Positions 10,807 to 21,050 of a DNA stretch of 64,000 nt are shown here, one piece after another. Source of the DNA: Boesenbergia rotunda (Eukaryota > Streptophyta > Magnoliopsida > Zingiberales > Zingiberaceae); the NCBI GenBank assembly GCA_024364735.1, contig JAGFNQ010001635.1:137821-201820 (forward strand), written 5' to 3'. The first letter of the stretch is position 1. Every line of letters starts with the position of its first letter. The notes under the pieces were generated by a model that saw only the letters and a list, made by a program, of their open reading frames with translations, was not told where the DNA came from and searched no databases. The position numbers were made by a program, and so were the translations under genes.

Positions 10807-11487
10807 CTAAGAGAACAAATAGGTTGATATTGCTCCCAATAGAGCGGACAGTAGGATCGTAGCAAAAAATTGACCCGTCTCTCTAGTCTGGACCAGAGTG
10901 ACCTCAGGTGGAGGAGGAATCTCCTCTGGGGCCTCTTCAGGATCCTCTACTGTCTCTTCAGGATCTTCTTCTTCTTCTAGATCCTGCTCTATCTCCATAT
11001 TATCCATGTCCGGATCCCAATCAATTTCCTCAGGATCCCCTTGGAATTCTTCAATCAGATCTATCTCTGGATCTTCTTCTTCTGGATCCTCCTCTGGATC
11101 CTCCTCCATCTCGGGATCTTCTTCTTCTGGATCCTCCTCTGGATCCTCCTCCATCTCGGACTCGGAGTCAGATTCCCCCAAGTCCTCAGGAAACTGTTGG
11201 CGCAGCAGCTGATTGCATAGCCCAATGTAGGAGAGGCGAAAGTTGTGATCAGCCCATATCTGATTCGCAACCTTCCCTGCTCTCTTTGGTAGAGCACGCA
11301 TTAATTCCCCGATTCGGTGATCATCAATCATGGGGAACCCGGCCCGCTCAAGTTTCCAGAAGATCCGATCCAGTCGTCCTATAACGCCCTGGACTCCGAG
11401 AAATGGACTATAGAAAACTGTCCTGAATTCCGCCAATAGCTCCTCTAGTCGCTCATTATGACCAGCCATGCCGTCCCTATCGTGCAA
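10807..11487 (-). CDS. Accessory ORF of the copia element: Gag-like domain, acidic tail, C-terminal membrane segment
   Basis: This is a separate 226-codon ORF between the 5' LTR and gag-pol, on the same strand. Residues 1-100 are a globular helical segment. Its centre (KLERAGF, a D, then ELMRALP) lines up with the element's own Gag (ELKTAGH, a D, then AVIRSLP), so I infer a second, diverged UBN2-like Gag domain. Residues 103-195 are strongly acidic, with repeats of the EEDPEEDPEE type. Residues 207-225 (ATILLSALLGAISTYLF) are a hydrophobic span near the C-terminus, fitting a tail-anchored membrane protein. There is no signal peptide. The start may be the ATG at 11487 or the second at 11469. 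The function is unknown; an envelope-like or particle-membrane role is speculation. Confidence 0.7.
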   Translation of the reverse strand: MHDRDGMAGHNERLEELLAEFRTVFYSPFLGVQGVIGRLDRIFWKLERAGFPMIDDHRIGELMRALPKRAGKVANQIWADHNFRLSYIGLCNQLLRQQFPEDLGESDSESEMEEDPEEDPEEEDPEMEEDPEEDPEEEDPEIDLIEEFQGDPEEIDWDPDMDNMEIEQDLEEEEDPEETVEDPEEAPEEIPPPPEVTLVQTRETGQFFATILLSALLGAISTYLFS

Positions 11488-12101
11488 TATTTAGAATTGA
11501 AAAAAAATATACATTGTCAGTACAAAACCGACAATCCAGTACAAAACTGGTTCAATTCAATTCATAATTATGCATAAACTCACAAAGTCATAAACAGACA
11601 AGAAAAACAAATTTTCTTGGTTTGGGAGCTCTATTGACTGACATCGGACTGATCGATCATATTCTAAGGTTGAATTTATTGTCCTTTTTAGAACTAATCT
11701 AATTGGACATGATTATCTTAATCTGTTCTTGTCTAACCTTAGCCCGTTTAATCAGGTTAAACAACGGATAAAATTTGGTCGAACCAACCGATGGTTTAGA
11801 TTAAATTGGATCAACTTGATCTAGTCAAACCAACTAATGGTTCGAACTAGACATAAACATAGTTGGTTCAAGTTGGTCTGATTAAATTAACTAATAATTT
11901 AAATTCCAGTTGAAATGAACCAACTTAATCGGATTTAATTAATTCTAACTAAAATCCAATCCATTTAATCAAAAATTTTTTTCTGGTTCCAATAACCAAT
12001 AGCTAAATTTTAATACAAATTCAACCATGCAATTAATTAAAGCACAAAGCTAATTAATTTAATAGAGAAAAAAAATATGCAAAAAAAAATTTTTTTTTTT
12101 T

Positions 12102-12222
12102 ACTGCCTCGGCCTTAATTAACAAAAAAAATTTCTTGTTTTTTTTTTCTACTGCCTCGGCCTTAATATAATACGAAAAAAAATTTCCTTTTTTTTTTTTA
12201 TTTATACTGCCTCGGCCTTAAT
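12102..12222. repeat. Triplicated leader motif
   Basis: ACTGCCTCGGCCTTAAT occurs three times, at 12102, 12150 and 12206, about 50 bp apart and separated by long A and T runs. It lies in the transcribed 5' leader of the copia element, so on the RNA it reads ATTAAGGCCGAGGCAGT. Confidence 0.9.
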
Positions 12223-12506
12223 ATTTGCATGCAAATTTTTTTTTTTTTTTTTTCAGCCGGTTTTTCGAGTTTGCTGCCGCCGCCGGTTTTCCCGGCCGTC
12301 CAAAGTTTTCACCGCGACTAACGCGGTTAATCGGTAGTGTGCAACACGACCGAGTGGGATCGTCGGTTCGCAACGCTAACAACTATTTTACCGACTCGAA
12401 AAAAATCTGCCGACATAAAGTCGACCGACTCAAAAAAAAAAAATCTACCGACACAAAGTCGTGATTTTCCGGCAAATCAATTTCATGCTATTTAAAACGA
12501 ATCTTC

Positions 12507-12518
12507 GCTCTGATACCA
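12507..12518 (-). other. Primer binding site, initiator tRNA-Met type
   Basis: On the minus strand TGGTATCAGAGC follows the 5' LTR by one base. This is the standard plant retrotransposon site complementary to the 3' end of initiator tRNA-Met. Confidence 0.95.
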
Positions 12519-12519
12519 T

Positions 12520-12909
12520 TGTTGATTCTAATGCATGAAATTATGAACGAAATTTAAGATATTGAATCTACACTTATAAAAACGGTAAACACTTACAGCG
12601 ATTCACGCTCCCCCTTCGTTGTTCTTCGCGCTTGTCGTCGGAAGAGCGATCACGGAATCGGAAAGCTCTTCCCCTCTCGGTATCACGAACCAGATCCCTC
12701 GGACCCTTTGGATGTTCACTCCTAGAATTCCAAATCCTTTAATCACACTTGCCTTGAATGAACCCCCTACCCCCCTTCTTATATAGGGGAGCAAAGGGGT
12801 GTAGAAGGAGTGGAGAGGGAGGGGCATCGAGCCCACTCCCTGCGTGTGCAACAACTGCACACGCTGCAGCGTGTGCAGTTAATAACTGCACACGCTGCCA
12901 CTCCTTACA
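12520..12909 (-). repeat. 5' LTR of the copia element
   Basis: It is the right copy of the 390-bp LTR and carries the promoter for the element on the minus strand (TATA-like at 12778-12786). It begins 195 bp downstream of the stop codon of the hydrolase gene and faces the same way as that gene. Confidence 0.95.
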
Positions 12910-13103
12910 CCAACAACTTAAACATCAAGCTAAGGGTCTCTTTCACCCAACAAAATTGCTTAGGCAAAATTAATGATAACTTCTTTTTTTTTGCTGAAAT
13001 TTTAAAATTAAAAGAATGTCACCATCTGTGTGTGTGTATACAATATTTTTCATTTTTATGGTTATTTGGCGCAATTTTATGAAAGAACTGAAATAATCAT
13101 ACA

Positions 13104-16100
13104 CTATAAATTTGAAGCAATGAGGGTGCGAGCTTCTTGATGCTCGAGGCTATCTGCGACATGAGCTATAACTCCAGCTCCAGCATTATACAACCACTCA
13201 TTCTTTACCTGATTCATAGCAACTAATCGAAAATCAGTGAAAAGGACCAAACAAAATCGATAACCCAAACTGACTTACATGGATGTTGTTATGAGCGAAG
13301 AAGGGCCAAGTCGCTGAATGAAAACTCACATCAACTTTCTTCCACCCCAGTCTCTGTAATCCATGTATCATCTCCTCTGGTTTCATTTTCGCCATGTTAG
13401 ATATAGCGATCAAGAGGTAATTGTTCATGTCGACAACATTAGTAACGGTCGAGAATACATGCCTTCCATCAGTTCATAGTATTCTGTGGTTTTCTGTGTG
13501 TTTGATGAAGTTCGGGCAGCTTCCTTCGCTTTCGCTGCTTCTGAAGGAAAATGAGGAGCTTCAGATAAAATCGGGGGACAATATTTAACATCTACGATGT
13601 GTTTGTAACCATCCAACGATTTGAGAGTGGGCTGCAAACGACCAGTTTCTTTTTAATAAAAGACAAGTCACTAGAAGAAACGAGTTACGATAAAGCTCCT
13701 CTTTATGTGTTATCTAGTTCTCCGTCAAAAGATATGTGGCCACTGAAGAAATGGCTTCTAGGAAATTATCTTTGCAAATTCATGTACCTGAAAATGAAGA
13801 GCCAAAATGTAGAACAGGGGCATTGGAATCTATTCATAATATTTTGTTTGAGATGAACTCATAGCAAATTAGAATCGAAGCGCATTAAACAGTCCTGATA
13901 CAATCTAGCAATTATATTTCGTACCTTAGGAAGATCTGTCTCTCTCCTGATTGAAGAGGTTCGCCAGCCAACCATATCTGATTGAAGCTCAGGAAAATCG
14001 ACAATGAAGGTAAATCAACAACAATCTCGTTCTAGGCACTGGAGTATCAAATTGATAGATTCCATAATGGTAACACGAAAGGATACGGTCATATGAAACA
14101 TTGGCATAAAGAATTCGATTCCGAAATGACTTCAGGGAAGATCTGCAAAGTGAAATGTGAAGTGTATAGTGAAAGAAATCTCGAAAAGACAGAACTTGTC
14201 CTGGTGATCGATCATTTCGACTTACATGAACTCCAAATCATCAGAATTAGATGCCATTCGTAAAAGAAGAGGCGGTCTGTTTGGTTTTTCATCAGTAAGA
14301 AACAGTTGACGGCCAGTTCGGCCAGCTAGTATGGGAGCTATTGGCGGTGCAAGTTTTTCGAGAAGGGATAATCCCAGAAGAAAAGGAAGCTGTAAGATGA
14401 TAATAACTGTCACATACTACTTTTATCACATTATGATAAACCAAATATGACAAGATAACTTGAACTTGGAAGTTGGATCAGTATCCCATTGTTTTAAGGT
14501 ACCTGCTTTTTCCCTCTAACGCCGAGATGTGGAGTTGCCAAGGTAATAAAGTTTATTGGTTCCAACCCAGCAATACTGCCTAGTTTCAATGAATTTTCCA
14601 TTTGTGTATTTCTATGTCTGTAATGATCAACCTGATCTTTATGCAAGCTATCTGTAGAATAAAGAACAGCGACTGCATATCTTGAGAATAAACCACCTAA
14701 GGAATGAGCCAATATAGATATCCTTTGTAAACTTCCCATCTTCTGTACCACACTTGAGATCTGTTTCAAGAATGAATCAAATATCATGGCACGAAAGATG
14801 TATCTCAGTCAGCAACAACAAATTTTTAACTACCTCATCTGCTAGACGCTTTCCAGCTCTATCAATTCCATCGAATGTTTTAGTGAAACCATTGCATGAA
14901 CTCGCTGTTCAGGGAAAAAAACATTAACAACTCGGAAAGAACACATGAAAATAAATAAATAAAATTTACAACACATAAAGCTTGAATGCAACCAGAAATG
15001 GCATACCATATATTAAAAAGTTGCTCCCTAGTTGTCTTTCTAACTCAGCCTTAGCATAGGTCCAGTCACTGGGACTGCACATTATACTTGCATAAGTACA
15101 TAATTGAACTAGAAACATCATCGTCTAAAATTTTGTAATTGAGAATTGCTAACTGAAATAGGGATGAAGGGACAGTGGTAATTTCCCAAACTCACTACTG
15201 CGAAACAGTATACTCCGGCTATCATGTTGGATCAAATGAAATGGCAATTTCAGTTAGCACTTTAATGAACCATTGCCAAAAAGATGGTACTAACCTTCTA
15301 TGCACAACAAACCTTGTTCAATCTGGTCACCTTATAATTATGAATTTATTTGATATATATATATATAGAGTGAGAGAGAGAGAGAGAGAGAACTAGCCAC
15401 AAGGTACAAAAACTAAACATATCAAAGAAAGAGTCAAACAAGGTCCATAAGATTAGCCATTTAATGAATGTAAAGGTCAAATTTCTAATGACATCAAAAT
15501 TTTTACCTAGCCATAATTCCATGGACTAGGACAAGGAGATGATCGGGTGCTTGTTTGAAATCATAATCAGTTCCTGATGCCATAATGCTTCCTTGAACAC
15601 TAGTTATTCTATGCACCCCGAAATTAAGGTCGCCCAAACTGTGTTCATTCCTGCACAGATAAAATTAATTGCCTTTTGAAACCTGCAGTGAATTCAACAC
15701 AATCAATGGATGGTTTCACAGTATCATCTCAATACAATTCGTCAATGCAATAAAGAAATATCTTCAAATGATTTCAAGATGCTAAAAGAGAAAGATCAAC
15801 AAGATTAGAACAAAAAATAATTGCTAATTTTCTTTTCTTGAAAAGGGACAACAGATCAAATGATCAATCACATTATGTATTGATGAGGGTGATGAATGTT
15901 AGATTAATGAGATCTTACGGAGAATTCTTTATAGTAGAATGTGATGGGGAAAAAATAACAGAGAACAAAACAAGTTATTGTTTCCAATTGATTTAAAAAG
16001 TTGTTACCTAAGCTAAAGTTTGTTGGGTTAAGTGAGCTCTGAGCTTGTCCACATATTAACCAAAGATCAGAGATCAAGGTAGAAGATGGCTACTCCAGGA

Positions 16101-17074
16101 TTTTGAGATGAAATTATGGTCTGCCTCAGGTACAGTCCTGTAGGGGGTTCAGTTTAGTTGGCCCTAAGCGATTAGCTGAGAGGCCAGTTCAAGCTGGCAA
16201 GGCAAGATGGGCATCCGCTCAATGGAAGACGGATCAAGCACATTTGTCCGAATGCTGTCCTTGCTTCCTAAAATGAAAATGGAAATTCCCACTAAGACTC
16301 AACAGTGGCAGGTGTGCAAATGGTTAGGCTTGTACCTGACCTTTAAAATGTTTGTATTGGAAAGAACATACTCAGCAGTGAAATTTACTATAGAATTGCC
16401 AGTCATATATACAATGTCTACATTCCATAACCTGCTAGCAACATTCTTAAGATGTATTAATCCTAAAGAAGAAAAGCAAAAGAGAAATTGCTTTTACCAG
16501 ATTCCTCTTTGACTACTTTAGGCGAGTTTATTGGTTTTCTTAAAAGCCAAACATAATTTTGGAAGGGCAAATTTTATTAATCCCGTACAATTTTCCAAGA
16601 ATCAGGCATAATTCTGGATAGGAAACCGTAGATTTAACGAGTCTTTCCAAAAATCGGACGTTAATGAGTCCCCCCCCCCCAAGAATCGGACAATAATGGA
16701 CACGAAACGATCGATTTCACGAGCCTTTCCAAAAATCCAAGCATCCAAGTTTATCAGAAGAAAAAACATAAAAATAAATCAAGGACAAAAGGGAACCGAA
16801 ACTGAAGCAATTAAGATATCATTCCCGCATTTCTAGACCTCGATATCGCTCCTCCAGGATCAAATCGACAACATTGAGGTGTAAGAGCGATTAAATCGAA
16901 ACCTGACACAACGGAGCTAGACGGCGACGTCGCTAGGCTAGCGAATGCCTTCCACCGATCGACGACGATCCGCGGCGAGTTGCTACAGCGAGATCGGAAC
17001 GGCGAACGATGCTCGCAGTGGTGGTGGGGACGAAAGCGGAGGCACAGGGCCAGGAATGGGGCACACGACATCAA
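13104..17074 (-). CDS. Alpha/beta-hydrolase, DUF676 serine esterase/lipase-like protein (11 exons)
   Basis: I assembled exons on the minus strand at 17074-16839, 15650-15507, 15074-15007, 14904-14834, 14760-14503, 14389-14226, 14142-14087, 13977-13925, 13631-13463, 13376-13279 and 13208-13104. They join in frame to 1422 nt (473 aa). The protein shows the oxyanion segment LVLVHGIMASPSDW, the nucleophile elbow AHSLGGLFSRYAV, TLATPHLGVRG, and the catalytic His region YDHMVGWRTSSIRRE, all typical of plant putative serine esterases (DUF676). It probably hydrolyses an acyl ester; the substrate is unknown. The Arg/Ser-rich first exon could be an organelle transit peptide. However, a TATA box almost touches that ATG, so the Met at 15583 (exon 2), just before the core, is an alternative start. 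The ninth intron has a GC donor. An adjoining (TA)n(GA)n tract sits in an intron near 15357. Confidence 0.9.
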
Positions 17075-17078
17075 ATTC

Positions 17079-17088
17079 TATTTATAGT
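17079..17088 (-). promoter_or_regulatory. TATA box of the hydrolase gene
   Basis: On the minus strand CTATAAATAG lies only 5 bp upstream of the first ATG (17074). A start about 30 bp downstream of this box would fall inside the first ATG-containing exon, which favours a downstream translation start unless another promoter is used. Confidence 0.5.
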
Positions 17089-17159
17089 AGGGCTAAAAAA
17101 GCCGATTTTTTGTTTTTGTTTTTCCTAAAAAAAGGAATCCAGAAAGAATATTGAGAAAT

Positions 17160-18865
17160 GGAAACGCAGCAGGTGGCCTCGCATCGCGCTTGCTTAGGGC
17201 TTCATCGCATCCATTGACGCCGTCGCCAAACTTGCTGTGTCAAAGATTGGGTTTTGGCGAGTGATGCAAGCAAAGCAAAGCAAAGCAAAGTCGGCAATGC
17301 ATATGCAACGCAAAGATGAGAAAGAGAGGGAGCATCGTCGTAGAATATCTACAGACACAAACAAGAACATCCGCATCATCCGATTGAGGTTTGATCAGAT
17401 AGATCGTCGACGGGTGAGTCATTGATGCGCCATCTTCGATATTGACCAAGTTATGGAACGCCAAGGAAAATTGACCACCGAAGAGGATCGCTGCGTGGAA
17501 AAAAAAGAGACAAAGGGAGGATCGTTCCTGGCTTTTTAGCTTTGTCATTCCGATGCTCGAGTTAGACTCTGACGGGAGATGATGAACATTAGTGAAGAAA
17601 AACACAGTATTAACGAATCTTTTATAATACTACTAAGATTGTATTCTCAAAAATATGTATCATCGTTATATGTCTTAAAATATATAATGCGAAAGTATAT
17701 AGATATAAGAATAGAGAAGACCATTATTTCTTTATTATTGATGATTATTATGATAGGTTAAGATTGGCTATTGATGATTATTTAGCTCACAGAATTCCAC
17801 ATTAAAAAAACACTTTTAACTTGTAATCATAGAAGATCAATAAAAATCACCAATTATTCAGCTAATATTATCTTTTAGTGTTAATGAGGTTCAGCCAATT
17901 GCTTCATAGGATCATTGGAAGAAGTGTAGAAGATGCACATGAATTGTTTTCTGCATTGATCTCCATATTGCTCAACAAGGAATAAGCAAACAACACTCAA
18001 AGTATCAGTTTTGACAAAACTCTCCATAATGCTCTACAAGGTTTAGATAACAAAATATGATGAACTTGAGCGTTGGAGCAAAAGGACTAAAGGTCTTCTA
18101 CAAATTAATAAATGCACTTAATTAACAATATATCATAATGAATACAAAATTAATGTCGCAAGAAGGGAGTGCGGAAGGGAAACGGTGACGGCGAGGGAAG
18201 AGGAGAGAGCAAGGCCGACAACGATGCATTACAGCTCGTTCATTTTGGAATCATATTGCTTCCCATCAAATTATGATCCTACAAGTGCCAATCCAGCCAT
18301 GTATGGGAATTAAGTACACAATTGCAGGATGTTGATGGATTAAATAGCAAGCATGCATTAGACATGTAGCAATCGGGCCAAGGAAATCAATGGGTCAAAC
18401 AATTAAAGAATAAAGATAATATTCAAAGCGTCTCTAAGAAAATATCAAATCCAGAAATTCATTATCGTGTATAATGAGACTGACTGACTATATCAGCTTG
18501 AAACATGAAGTCATAGGATAAATGGAGGACTATATGGAATTAGAGAAACGCATAGCATGGGTAACCTTATAAAATAAAGCTACAAATATGTTCTACGTAT
18601 CTTTTAATTCAATGAGATATTCCTAACATCAACTAATTCAGATTTTGTAGGATGAATTAAAAAAAAAAACTACTAGCTTCAACTAAAGATTGCTCCCAGG
18701 AATCGACCCTGCCCATGATTTCTTCATGATGTTTCTTGTGCTAGCTTTCGCTCAAATATGAGTCACTCGTCGATACAACCCCAATCCTCTTTTATTTTTC
18801 CTAATTAATTTATCTAACAAAACAAGATAAATTTATCAAAAAAATATTAATAGAGAAAAAAAACA
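17160..18865. other. Intergenic region
   Basis: The first 400 bp is GC-mixed with AAAGC repeats (17271-17290); the rest is AT-rich. Short open frames exist but none shows a domain, splice logic or codon pattern that I would accept as a gene. Confidence 0.5.
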
Positions 18866-20299
18866 CTAAAATTTAATATCAACACAGTTAGGAATGCTGG
18901 AAGATATTTGGAACAAACACTCCTTGGATGCCAATATATCCTTGAACTGCTTCCTGTTGGTGCGCCTTCTCAGCATTTTCAATCCCCTGTACTTAAATTT
19001 CTCCATCTTCTCCTGATTGGAGAGAAACTCTTCAAATCTCCTTTGTGGCATCCTCATTTGTAAGTTTATCAGCTCCGATCCTGTCGAGCCATGGAGCAAC
19101 TTTTGGCCGTTTCTGGCAGTTTCGGTGCTGCTCTCTAGACGCGTAGAATCTGCTCGAATGTCAAACTTGGTCTTGGGGTTATGACACTTCTTCAGCAACT
19201 CGGTCAAAATCGTTGTGGATGATCGATAATTCAGATTGAAGTCGAGCTTGAAGATCATGGGATACTCTAGGTCATCCGGAAAAATAGATTTCACAATTCG
19301 ATTTTCGGATGCTAATATCTGCATGTCAATCAATCGAAGCAAATTATATTGCATATCAAGGAGATCGAGTATGCATGAAAATTAAGAAGGTCATCGATCT
19401 TCTCTCACGTTTGGAGTGTTGCTGGAATTCAGCATGAGACAAGCGGCTCCACTTTGAAACGAAGTTCTGAAAAGCTTCTTCAATGTAGCTGGAGGATCTT
19501 CCGGCGGCCAGGGGGCAATAAGGAACGACGCGTTCTGAACCTTGGGCGCTTCGATGCGCAGTGTGGTGACGACGTCGACGATGAGCGACTCGAGCTGTGG
19601 GGCGCGGATGTCGATGGTGATGGTGGGGTGAAGCATGCGGAGCTGGACCAGGATTAAATGCTTGATGGAGGCGGAGTGGATGCTTAGTCCGCCAATGCGG
19701 TAATCGAGCGTCAGCGCAATGCAATCGATGAGTTGCAGAGTCTCGAGGAACGGGCAGGAGGCGAGGAGGTTGCGCAGGAAATCCTCGTCAAGGACGCCGA
19801 ATTCCATTTTGAGAGAGGTGAGGAGGGCGCAGCCCAAGGGCAAGAGGGGTAGCCGATCAGGGTATTTCGACGCCCGGATGCCGTTCATGGAGAGGCTCCT
19901 CAGCGATTTGATGCCGAAGAAGCTGCAGTTTTCCCTTCCGCTGGCATACCGGCCCCCTCCCGTTTCGGATACTTCGAGGATGAGGCCTTGCACGCCCGAC
20001 TCGACGAGGGCCTCGACGAGCAGCTGTTCGAGGCGTCTGGATAAACAGAAGATGTCGGGTAAGACGACGTGGCATTGGTGGATCAGGGAAGGGAGGAAGG
20101 TGATCAATTTTTGGGGGATGACAACGCCGCCTGAGCGGCGCTCGACGTCGAGACGGAAGGTGTTGAGTCGGGGGATGGAAGGGAGGAGGCCGTTGAAGCG
20201 GGTGCAGACGGCGGAGAGGGCGACGCGATGCTTGATGGGGAGGAAGGAGAGGATAGAGATGAGAAGGTCGTCGTCGAGGGAAGTGAGACGGTCCGTCAT
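18866..20299 (-). CDS. F-box/LRR-like protein (2 exons)
   Basis: Exon 1 is 20299-19409 and exon 2 is 19318-18866, with a GT-AG intron after ...SSNTPN. The joined frame gives 447 aa. Residues 4-45 are an F-box (DRLTSLDDDLLISILSFLPI, then RVALSAVCTRF). Leucine-rich segments follow, for example CPFLETLQLIDC, SIKHLILVQL and APQLESLIVD, as in plant F-box/LRR and FBD-type proteins. Such proteins act as substrate receptors of SCF (Skp1-Cullin) ubiquitin ligases; the target here is unknown. Exon 2 is basic and less typical at its end. The family is large and fast-evolving in plants. A TATA-like stretch is about 50 bp upstream. ORFs on the plus strand here are shadows. Confidence 0.88.
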
Positions 20300-20347
20300 C
20301 GATCGATCGATTCAGCAAAGGCGTGGGGATCAAATTGCCTGCGCCGG

Positions 20348-20360
20348 TGATATATATAAA
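20348..20360 (-). promoter_or_regulatory. TATA box of the F-box gene
   Basis: The minus strand reads CTTTTATATATATC about 50 bp before the ATG at 20299, giving a short 5' untranslated region. Confidence 0.6.
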
Positions 20361-20457
20361 AGCTGTGGCGGTTTAGGATTTAGGATTTATCACTAATTAA
20401 GGAATAAATCTTTTATTTATTACCTTATTTATTTATTTATTTTTACATCTATTACAA

Positions 20458-20684
20458 CGTTAATTAACTAACAATTATAGTAAAGGATCACCAATTAATT
20501 TGTAATAATCATTATTTCTAATATATTTATTGTTATATCAAGCAACCAAGATTTATTTTACATAGAACGTTAATTAACTAACACTTATAGTAAAGGATCG
20601 GATCACTTATTAATTTGTTATCAGTCAATAATCATGATTTCTAATATTGTTTAATCAAGCAACCTTGATTTATTTTATATAGAA
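20458..20684. repeat. ~110-bp tandem duplication upstream of the F-box gene
   Basis: Two copies, 20458-20567 and 20568-20684, both start CGTTAATTAACTAACA and include TTATAGTAAAGGATC, ATTTCTAATAT and CAAGCAACC. They differ by small indels. They lie within about 400 bp of the gene start and may be part of its promoter region. Confidence 0.85.
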
Positions 20685-20899
20685 AGGAGATAGCTTACAC
20701 GACAAGCGTAATATAGAGGGGAGATGGCTTATAAGCCAGACGTGCCTACCATGGAGGATATCAACAACGAGTGTGTGTGTATTGAATTTCTCTATTGTGC
20801 ATCGTTTGTCGTACGCTCATGTGTGTCTGCCTCCCAATCGATTGAGAAACATCCTAATCGATTTATCAATAGATTAGGAGAGACATCTGGCCCCCCCCC

Positions 20900-21050
20900 A
20901 ATCAAAATTATAACCTAGGGGATGATGAATCTAAAGGGAAAACCTTTATAAATTATATGTCTATGTACAAGTTATTCAATCAAAAAAATTATTTTGTTAT
21001 CTCTTCTCTTCTATCTACTTCTCTTACTTTATTCGTGTCTACCATTTTTG
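20900..21050 (+). mobile_element. Copia LTR-like fragment
   Basis: TATAAATTATATGTCTATG, then TTATTTTGTTATCTCTTCTC and CTACTTCTCTTACTT, match the LTR end at about 24040-24150. No primer site follows it, so only a piece remains. Confidence 0.5.

Larger units (their letters stand above)
4807..12909 (-). mobile_element. Complete Ty1/copia LTR retrotransposon
   Basis: Two 390-bp direct repeats, 4807-5196 and 12520-12909, begin TGTTGATTC and end CTCCTTACA. They differ at a single position that I can find (the A/G near 4939 and 12652). Both ends are flanked by the duplication CCAAC (4802-4806 and 12910-12914). The minus strand is coding: 5' LTR at the right, tRNA-Met primer site at 12507-12518, a leader, an accessory ORF, the gag-pol ORF, a 1.2-kb 3' untranslated part, a polypurine tract and the 3' LTR at the left. 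LTR identity this high means a very recent insertion. With an open gag-pol it may be autonomous, although expression is not shown by sequence alone. Confidence 0.97.

Noticed and set aside
10898..11384. Ser/Gly-rich and Leu/Pro-rich plus-strand frames opposite the copia accessory ORF
   Set aside because: They arise from the acidic repeat read backwards; the minus frame has the structured N-terminus and membrane segment.
19719..20396. 225-codon plus-strand frame opposite the F-box gene
   Set aside because: It overlaps the F-box exon entirely, is Arg/Ser-rich low complexity, and has no supporting motif.
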